Shown: positions 28,555-36,200 of the stretch, in pieces
Layout of the letters: every line of letters starts with the position of its first letter
Numbering within the stretch: position 1 is the first letter of the stretch
Source of the DNA: Promethearchaeota archaeon
GTDB lineage: Archaea > Asgardarchaeota > Lokiarchaeia > Helarchaeales > RDOG01
Length of the DNA stretch: 64,000 nt
NCBI GenBank assembly: GCA_011365055.1
Contig: RDOG01000005.1
Coordinates: 1-64,000 of the forward strand
Direction of reading: 5' to 3'
The notes under the pieces: generated by a model
Database searches by the model: none
Told to the model about the DNA's origin: nothing
The model's input: the letters and a program-made list of their open reading frames with translations, nothing else
Made by a program: the position numbers and the translations under genes

Positions 28555-28889
28555 AAATATCTTCCTTCCTTAAATATTATTATGTTTTTAGTTATTCTAA
28601 CACGCTTTATTAATTAACCACTCTTTTACTAATTCAGAAGCTCCTATTTTGCCTCGAATTAATCGGAAATTAATCTAAATTCTCACGATTCAATTTCCAA
28701 GTAGTCAATTTTGTTAGAAACTTAATGTTAAATATGCCAAATCCGTGATTTAAATTTGTAGTGACTTCATCATATATCAATACATGTCAACATATATCGA
28801 CACGTCAACATTCCAACTTCTTTTTCTATTAAGAATATTCTAATAATTCTAATAAAAATACAAACAAAATTTAAATTCTTTCCATATTT
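28555..28889. other. 335-bp intergenic region upstream of the giant gene
   Basis: Holds the promoter and leader of the 3089-aa gene (minus strand) and the downstream end of the GTPase-like gene. The only structure seen is a tandem near-repeat at 28771-28808. No ORF is supportable. Confidence 0.5.
28771..28808. repeat. Tandem 20/18-bp near-repeat upstream of the giant gene
   Basis: Two adjacent copies both begin CATATATC and end GTCAA. The first (28771-28790) is 20 bp; the second (28791-28808) is 18 bp with two bases missing and two changes. It lies about 220 bp upstream of the giant gene start and could be a regulator site or chance slippage. Confidence 0.4.
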
Positions 28890-29363
28890 TTAGGGATTAA
28901 TAAATTCAATTAAAAAATTAACGAGCGCTTCTCGGTGATCTGGACTCGTAGCAACGATACCAATAACTGGTAAATTAAAGAAATTTATCACTTGCGTAGC
29001 ATCCACTGAATCAGCTAAATCTTGTTTATTTGCGATAACTGCATATTGTGCATTGGGCAAGTAATTCATAATTTTTTCCTTTATCTTACTTGTTTCAAGC
29101 ATATCTTTGAATTTATAGGTAACAAAAATTACGATATCAGAATTTGAAAAAAAATCTAGTTTTAATTCTTCTGAATTTATAGCTTCTGTTGCTCCTGATA
29201 CAATTAATGCAGAATATTTGTCTGATATCTCTCCTCTTTTCATAAGCATCTTTTGCGATTTATTTGGTAATCCCTCAATGTTTTTTAATCCCAATATTAA
29301 ATTAATTAAAGTTAGCTTTCCAACTCCAAGATTACCAATTAAGGCAATTTTAACATTCTCCAT
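28890..29363 (-). CDS. Small-GTPase-like protein with degenerate nucleotide motifs
   Basis: A 157-aa single-domain P-loop GTPase-like protein. The P-loop is G10-N-L-G-V-G15-K16-L17-T18: Leu replaces the usual Ser/Thr after the lysine. The G4 motif 'ANKQDLAD' is intact and Arf/Ras-like; a G5-like 'ATS' is present. The DxxG switch II motif is not intact ('LIVSGATEAI') and no clear switch I Thr is seen. It may bind GTP but hydrolyse it poorly, or act as a scaffold. Asgard genomes are rich in divergent small GTPases. It is a single gene between a giant surface protein and two UbiA genes. Confidence 0.65.
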   Translation of the reverse strand: MENVKIALIGNLGVGKLTLINLILGLKNIEGLPNKSQKMLMKRGEISDKYSALIVSGATEAINSEELKLDFFSNSDIVIFVTYKFKDMLETSKIKEKIMNYLPNAQYAVIANKQDLADSVDATQVINFFNLPVIGIVATSPDHREALVNFLIEFINP

Positions 29364-29494
29364 TATTGATTAAACCTCTTATAAATAATAAATATTTTAA
29401 AATAGAAGTTAATTTTTTCTCGTTTTCAATATTTAACTTTTTAATATTTTAGTTTTATTAAATCTCAAATAATGATTAAAAAAATAGTTTAATA

Positions 29495-30418
29495 TTAAAA
29501 AAAAGTTAATAATAATGCTATTAACATCAATGGATATCTTGTAATCATAAACCATTTAGGCATTTTTGGAGCGCTTTGTTTTGCTGCTAATTCAAAATTA
29601 CTTTTTTTTGTTATTTCAAAGATATCTTTTGAAGTTATAATTGAAGTTAAAAAAGAGACAATTACTACCGATAACGTGATATAAAAATAAATCGAATAAA
29701 AATTGGAAATCATTAGGATAATAAATAAAGTAATATTAGCTAGTAATGTTCCAAATATTGTAAAAATAAAAGCTATATTTAACGTGTTCTTTAATCCCAT
29801 AATATGAGCCCAAGTATGTATTCCTCTTTCTTTGTCTTCAGCAAAATCTTCACAAGTATTTATTAAAATTATTCCTTCATTAAAAAAAGTATAACCAATA
29901 ACAAAGAGAATGAAATAAAAAAAATTTAACATGAGAGGATAAAGAAAATATCCACCTAAAACTGGAATCATATAAAGTCCTAACATAACGGGAATAGGGC
30001 TCCAGATTCCTCGAGCTTTTATTCTAATAGGTTTTACAGAATATATTATGCTAAATATTGTTCCTATTATAATTAAAATTGTTGTTATATAGAATTGAAA
30101 GATTAAAAATATTGTACTAATTATTAAAATAATTGATAATTCACTAATCATTATTATTTTCATATTTTTAGAACCAATATTCATTGTGGCTTCGTACATT
30201 TGTTTTTTGTATAACTTATCAACATCTACATCGAAATAGCAATTTAAATTACATGCAAAAGTAATTGAAACGAAGTATAGGATACAATATAATAAAGAAA
30301 AGATATTAAATTGGGTGATGTGAGAAATCCCTAAAAAAATTCCTAACATTGCATTAGGAATAGTTCCAATTTGAATATTTGCTCTACTAACAATTAAAAA
30401 ATCTTTTATTCTAATCAT
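29495..30418 (-). CDS. UbiA-family prenyltransferase (divergent copy)
   Basis: A 307-aa polytopic protein with about eight to nine membrane helices and two Asp-rich loops. The first is 'NCYFDVDVDK', where the usual N-D is N-C and the downstream Arg is absent. The second is 'NTCEDFAEDKERG'. The UbiA family transfers prenyl chains to acceptors; archaeal members make DGGGP lipid, quinones or hemes. The altered first motif suggests a different acceptor or reaction from its neighbour. It lies 16 bases downstream of the other UbiA gene, in the same direction, so the two form an operon. Confidence 0.8.
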   Translation of the reverse strand: MIRIKDFLIVSRANIQIGTIPNAMLGIFLGISHITQFNIFSLLYCILYFVSITFACNLNCYFDVDVDKLYKKQMYEATMNIGSKNMKIIMISELSIILIISTIFLIFQFYITTILIIIGTIFSIIYSVKPIRIKARGIWSPIPVMLGLYMIPVLGGYFLYPLMLNFFYFILFVIGYTFFNEGIILINTCEDFAEDKERGIHTWAHIMGLKNTLNIAFIFTIFGTLLANITLFIILMISNFYSIYFYITLSVVIVSFLTSIITSKDIFEITKKSNFELAAKQSAPKMPKWFMITRYPLMLIALLLTFF

Positions 30419-30434
30419 AAAAATTACTCTCGCT

Positions 30435-31274
30435 TTAAAATATTAATATTGAAAAATATCTCAGAAAAATATAGGCAATTTCAAAGAAATAGAATATAAA
30501 TGTTACTTCAACTTTCTTCTTGTTTTTTTTCCAATTAAACATCACAACCGTAGTTATAGCAATAGGGATAATTATGATAAAGTCAAAAAGATGATAAATA
30601 AGAAGTAAAGGAATCAAAAAGGTTAAAAATAAAAATATAGAACAAATTTTTGTTCCAGTTTCCAAACCAAATTTTGTAAATATGGTAGCAACTTTATCCT
30701 TTTTGTCCCCCTCAATATCTTTATAATCCTTTACAACTGTTCCCAAAGATAATGCAATGAGTATTAAAATACCGATAATAAATTCTCTGTATAAAATATA
30801 AGTACTGCAAGCAAAAAAACCTGTCATATATGCAGAAAATGATCCTAATCCAATAAAGAAGGTTTGAAAACTATATTTTCTAAGTCTGAATGGAGGACCC
30901 GAATATAAATATCCCATTAAAATAAAAAAACAAATAAAAATTACGGATAAAAAATTAAGAGTTAAAAAATTTAAAAATAACCCAGTTAAAACACTTATTA
31001 AAATGCATGATATGCCAACTATTAAATATTTTTTACGCGAAACTAAACGCTGAGTAAAAATTCTATCTGTATTTGCTACTTTATCAATTTCTACATCAAA
31101 AATATCATTTATTATTAAATTAAATTGCCATGCAAAGAATATACTTATCATAGCAAGGATTAAATTTATTAAATTGAAATTATATGATATAAAAGCTCCT
31201 AAAAAAGTCATAAGCAAGAAATGAATTGATCTAAGGGGTCTAATTGTTTTGAAAATTGTTTTAATTCTTTCCAT
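30435..31274 (-). CDS. UbiA-family prenyltransferase (canonical copy, DGGGP synthase-like)
   Basis: A 279-aa polytopic enzyme with the canonical UbiA motifs 'NDIFDVEIDKVANTDR' and 'DYKDIEGDK'. The short length and motif set fit geranylgeranylglyceryl phosphate geranylgeranyltransferase, which adds the second isoprenoid chain in archaeal lipid synthesis. Other UbiA roles cannot be excluded without a tree. First gene of the two-gene UbiA operon. Confidence 0.8.
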   Translation of the reverse strand: MERIKTIFKTIRPLRSIHFLLMTFLGAFISYNFNLINLILAMISIFFAWQFNLIINDIFDVEIDKVANTDRIFTQRLVSRKKYLIVGISCILISVLTGLFLNFLTLNFLSVIFICFFILMGYLYSGPPFRLRKYSFQTFFIGLGSFSAYMTGFFACSTYILYREFIIGILILIALSLGTVVKDYKDIEGDKKDKVATIFTKFGLETGTKICSIFLFLTFLIPLLLIYHLFDFIIIIPIAITTVVMFNWKKNKKKVEVTFIFYFFEIAYIFLRYFSILIF

Positions 31275-31786
31275 TTTTTATTATCTTTTCTTCTTTTTTT
31301 AAAAATCTAAATATTAATAGATGATGAATTATTGTAAGTAGTAATTTTCGACTTAATTTAAGAAATTTTCGAAAAGACAAAAAAACATAACATCCAATAG
31401 GGATTATATTAAAATGGGAATTTTTATACGTTTTAAGCGAATAATTCTAAATATTTAACATAATAAATTCAAAAAGAAAGCTTAATAGAATTATTATTCC
31501 TTTTAACGACCCTTCTGCAAATTTGACACTAATTAAATGATATTATTCAGAAAATATTCCAAAAAAAATTTAAACTTAAACAAAAATAATAGTCAATAAT
31601 TAAGTTTGAAGAAATTACATGGCAATAGATTTTTAGGTGTTATAGTCATACTTTAATGTTTATTAACCTAAAAATATATAAAAATTTCTTAATTAATAAT
31701 TAAAATGGGTTTTTATAGAGAATTTTGAGAAAATTAAATATAAAAAAAGAGTAAAAATATTTAATTTAAAAAATATTTTGTTAATA
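31275..31786. other. 512-bp intergenic region, divergent promoters
   Basis: A very AT-rich gap between the UbiA operon (minus) and the polytopic membrane protein gene (plus). No ORF, tRNA or repeat can be supported. A TATA-like AAATTAAATATAAAA around 31733-31747 lies about 45 bases before the ATG at 31787 and could be its promoter. Confidence 0.4.
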
Positions 31787-33016
31787 ATGGTAATAAAAAT
31801 GAAATTCAAAAATTTTTTAGAGAAAATTGGGGAAATTAGAAATTTTAAATCATGGGAAACTAAAAATAAATATTCGTTGATATTTATCATTTTTTTCCCT
31901 ATCACGATTATATTTTTTATCTTATTTACTTGGAGCTATATTTTGGAACTTCTTATCTCCCGATTCTATTTATTATTCTTTTTCATATTTATTACTTTAA
32001 CCTTTATTTCTTTCTCTCAATGGCTTTATTTCTATGAAATTACAAATAATCGCTTTGTTCCAATAAATAAAAAAAAGATTTTAATTCTCGATAAAATCAT
32101 TAATGGATTTGAAAATTTTGGAAAACCTGCAGATAAAGAATTAGAAAAAAAAAGAGTTTTCAAGTTTTTAGAATGGATTTTAATAATATCGATTTTTCTT
32201 ATTGGAATAACTGTTCGTAATTTTCTAGAATTTAGAGATTTATCTATGGGTTTTCAACTTTTTTTTGTACTTGCCGGATTTTATATATTCGAATTTGGAA
32301 TGGCATCATTTATCTTGTATTTTCTTCTTAAGACTGACCTTGCGAAAATAGTTAAGATGATTGCATTAGGTATGGCAATTTTAATTCAAATTCCTTATAT
32401 TGTAGATTTCTACTTATTAAATAACGTTAGGCTTTATTATTGGCCAAAATGGGACGATCTTTTATTGATGTTAGCCACTTTTTATATGAGTCCTAAATTA
32501 ATTTATGCTTTTGCCATAGGTCATATAACTTTATTCTTTTTATTAGAAATTTTTAGTTGTTTGATTTTATTTTATAGAAGTTATTATGTAAATTCCACCT
32601 TAAGAAGAGAAAAAAAATTTGTAATTGCCCGGATTTTCTGCGCATTTTTATTGATTCATTTATTATTTGGATTTGGCGGTTCTATGGCAACAGTAGTAAA
32701 CAATATATTGTTTTATTTCTGTTCAGGTATTCATATTCAAATGATTTACTTCATTCAAATAAATATCTATTTTACTCCTCTTTTTTGTTTAATTTTTCTA
32801 AAACTCTATCAACATTATAAGGGAGAACAAAAAATGAAAATTGAAGAATTAAATAAATTATATCTAAAAATTGACAAAAATAAATTTAAAACGAACGAAG
32901 ATATTAAACAAAATATTGATAAAATTATAAAATCTGACTTTTTCTTATATTTATGTTTATTTATAATACTTATACTGTGTTTTCAGTTATTAAATCTATA
33001 TGTTATTTATTTTTAA
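31787..33016 (+). CDS. Polytopic membrane protein, unknown function
   Basis: About 409 aa with roughly ten membrane helices, a short Lys-rich N-terminus and a Lys/Asn-rich loop before the last helix (C-terminal 'FFLYLCLFIILILCF'). No transporter signature, catalytic motif or known family is recognised. The in-frame ATG at 31787 is preferred to a TTG at 31778. It stands alone between the UbiA operon and the third giant surface protein, so the context gives no clear role. Confidence 0.65.
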   Translation: MVIKMKFKNFLEKIGEIRNFKSWETKNKYSLIFIIFFPITIIFFILFTWSYILELLISRFYLLFFFIFITLTFISFSQWLYFYEITNNRFVPINKKKILILDKIINGFENFGKPADKELEKKRVFKFLEWILIISIFLIGITVRNFLEFRDLSMGFQLFFVLAGFYIFEFGMASFILYFLLKTDLAKIVKMIALGMAILIQIPYIVDFYLLNNVRLYYWPKWDDLLLMLATFYMSPKLIYAFAIGHITLFFLLEIFSCLILFYRSYYVNSTLRREKKFVIARIFCAFLLIHLLFGFGGSMATVVNNILFYFCSGIHIQMIYFIQINIYFTPLFCLIFLKLYQHYKGEQKMKIEELNKLYLKIDKNKFKTNEDIKQNIDKIIKSDFFLYLCLFIILILCFQLLNLYVIYF

Positions 33017-33205
33017 TCTTCAATCAAATAAAATTATATAATAATTCATTGAATTTCAATTGTTAAACCTGATTAACTAATTTTCTAACTTAAATTGAAG
33101 AACTATAAATTGAAGCTTTTGAATTTTCGTTAAATTAATTATCTGTAGATTAAAATCAAGGAGATTTTTAAGCACGAAAATGCTTTATTTTCGATTTTCA
33201 AAAGA

Positions 33206-33216
33206 CATATATATTG
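33206..33216 (+). promoter_or_regulatory. TATA-box-like element, leaderless promoter
   Basis: A CATATATATT stretch lies about 22 bases before the ATG codons at 33232 and 33235. At archaeal TATA-to-start spacing, transcription would begin almost at the start codon. A TTG at 33214 would fall inside this element, so the ATG start is preferred. Confidence 0.4.
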
Positions 33217-33231
33217 TTCAAAAAAATAATA

Positions 33232-36200
33232 ATGATGGATTGTAATAATCAACTTTTCGAATTAATTTTTCAAATGAGTCAAAGAGGTTTGAAAATTTTG
33301 AAAACTAGGAAAAGAAATTTAATGAAAATGTTCATATTTGGACTAATTTTTATAATGAGTTTCTCATTTATTCTTGGCGCATTATTTACTAAGAATCCAA
33401 TATTTACTTTAATTTCAACCGAAAATGAAGATGATGAAAGTTATGAAGATATCACAATTCCTAATCAAGAAGAAATTAAATCCGAAGATCCTATTAATCT
33501 TGAATCTAAGAATATTGAAACTGAAATAGTTTATTCTGGTGATGCAGGTTCATCACTAATAATGTCTAATGAATATGCAAAAAACACTTCGACTAAAAAT
33601 GGAATAAATATGAAAGGTGGAACGACTCAATTAACGGTTCCATATGGGTGGAATGCAGGGAAATGTTACACTAATGTTACAAATATATTGGAAATTGAGA
33701 ACTGGGTAAGAGATATGAACGTAGAACAATCAATGTCCACTGGTTGGTATTACTATGATGGGAACCAAAACCCTGGTGAAACTCAAGCTCCCTATTATAC
33801 ACTCGATGATATATCAGGCGAAATCGATTCTGAACGGCTAAAAATATCGTTTAATGGCATTAATGATGGGACTGTAAGTAATTATGAACAAAACTTTAAC
33901 TTCACTGATCATAACGGTAATGATATTTATGAATGGGAGGAGTTTGGGGATGGTACGGAAGAATGGAGTAGCTCAACTTCTGGTTACCTTGATGGTAATA
34001 ACGCATATGGATATAATGACGTATTAGAAACTGATGAAGAATATGCTTGGAGACAAACAATTAACTATGCATCTCATGCAGATGATATTCAAGTTCAAGC
34101 AGTTTATATAGGATATGCTCTTAGGGCATATGGTACCCATGATGATTCATGGGGTGCATCCGGGTATCTTTCAGTCTCTGCTTGGATTGATTTTGCAGGT
34201 AGAACATTATTTTCTGAAGAATTAATACATGTAGCAGGCGACGATGACACACAACAACGTCAAGGAGTCATTGAAATTAAACCGGGTCATTCAGATTATA
34301 CTGCAATAATGAATACAATGGCAGGTACAAACCAAACTGAAATTAGATTTGGAGGAGATGTTAACGTCTTTGAAATAATGAATAGTATTAGTGGATGGTT
34401 AGCATTCGCATACATAAACGTGACAATCGTTTATGACGAATCTATTAATCCAGGGACCGAGGCCTATCAATCAATTGATTCTTCATTTGGTTTTTACGAT
34501 CGATATATCGATAATGTTTATTTATCTTTGAATTATTCAGGAGATGCAATATCTGGGGCTAGCAATTATTATCCCTATATAAGATTTGCATCTTCAGCAG
34601 GAGATTATTCCGAAAGATTTCGACTTAAAACGATAGCGGAAAGTGATCTTATTGATTTAAGTACTGCTTATAGCAATAAACTTTTAACTTTTGAAGATGC
34701 AGATGATGTTAAAACTTGGTTTAATAACAGATTGGCACAAGTTCCCGCTCATGCTGGCGTTTTTAACTTAAGTATTGGCATATATTGTCTTTCTAGTGAA
34801 ATTAAAATCGAAAGCGATAAATCATATTATTTTGATGATGTAAATTTTACAATGAAATCAAAAATTGATTTTAGTCCAGGTCATGCCGCAATTAGCTTTT
34901 CAGCCAATGGTGGTGTAATTTCTATGCAACTTACTGGTGGTATTGGATATGCATATGGTATAAGTTCCTGTGATATAGATGGAGTTAGCACTCCTGGTAC
35001 TGCTATAAATTGTCTCTATTCAATAAACACTCCTTCAAGTTACTATGCGTTAACAGGAACAGTCTGTGGAGAATTAAATCTATCAAGAGATGCAAATATT
35101 GATTATTATTTCGATATTACTAATACTGGAGGCACGATAAACAATTTAGTAGATTGGTACATGCATTTCGAACCAGTAACGATTGATGAAAATTACTTGA
35201 CAGATTACCAATTTGAAATATTTACTCCTTTAGATTGGAATCAAACTACACCTACTGCAGGTATTGCAATTTGTGAAAATACTATTTGGAATTCTGGGGT
35301 ACCGTCTCCTTATCAATATGAAGGGCCGTATCAATACGGAGGAAATCAATTGTATTACATTGCTACGAAATCATTCTGTGGAGTATCTAAAATGAATATG
35401 GCTGTAAATGAATATTATATTAACTTTAAATTTCAAGCACCTAATTATTTAGCTGGTGATAGTGCTCTTGAAGTCGCTTATGATGGTGGTTCGACTGCAG
35501 AGACCCTATATTATCCAACTAATGCTACAGATATAAATGTCACGATTAATAGACCTTACTGGGCTCCATGGATAACAAGTTCCTTAAATGTTTCTATATT
35601 TCGACAAGAAAATGATTTAAATCAAGAAGTAGAGGAGAAATGGCACGATTCGGGCTGGATGAGCTTAACAAATCATCCTACAGATGACCATCAAACATAT
35701 GATTTTACTATTAATTCATCAGCAGTCGGTGAATATATTGTAGCTGCCTCTTGGAATAATTCTCAGAGTGGTTTTATTTCAGAAGTTGGTTTTAATACTG
35801 AAGTAATTCAAGTTTGGAGGAATACTTCAATTGATACTACAAATGATTTAATCATAACGAATCAAGAAGTACTAGAAGGTAGCATAGTAAATTTTACTGT
35901 AAGATGGAGAGATCTCGAAGATAGAAATGGCGATGCACAAAAAACGGATAATGTAACTCAAGCATCAAATTATTTAAGAATATTCAGCGATCAACAAGGG
36001 AATTTATCTAGTCAAGGTTTTACTTGGCTAAACGATTTGGGTAAACCTTACAATGGATCAAATCCAGAAGTAATCACAACTAATTTAACTGGAATAGTTT
36101 CAATAACTGAAATAAGCAATGGAAATTACTTGATTAAAATAAATACTTCAAAGATTTATATGTGTAAATATACAGGACCAGGAAATAGAACTTTATTATT

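Noticed and set aside
28890..29363. Ordinary active Arf/Ras-family GTPase
   Set aside because: Missing Ser/Thr after the P-loop lysine and missing DxxG motif; called GTPase-like only.
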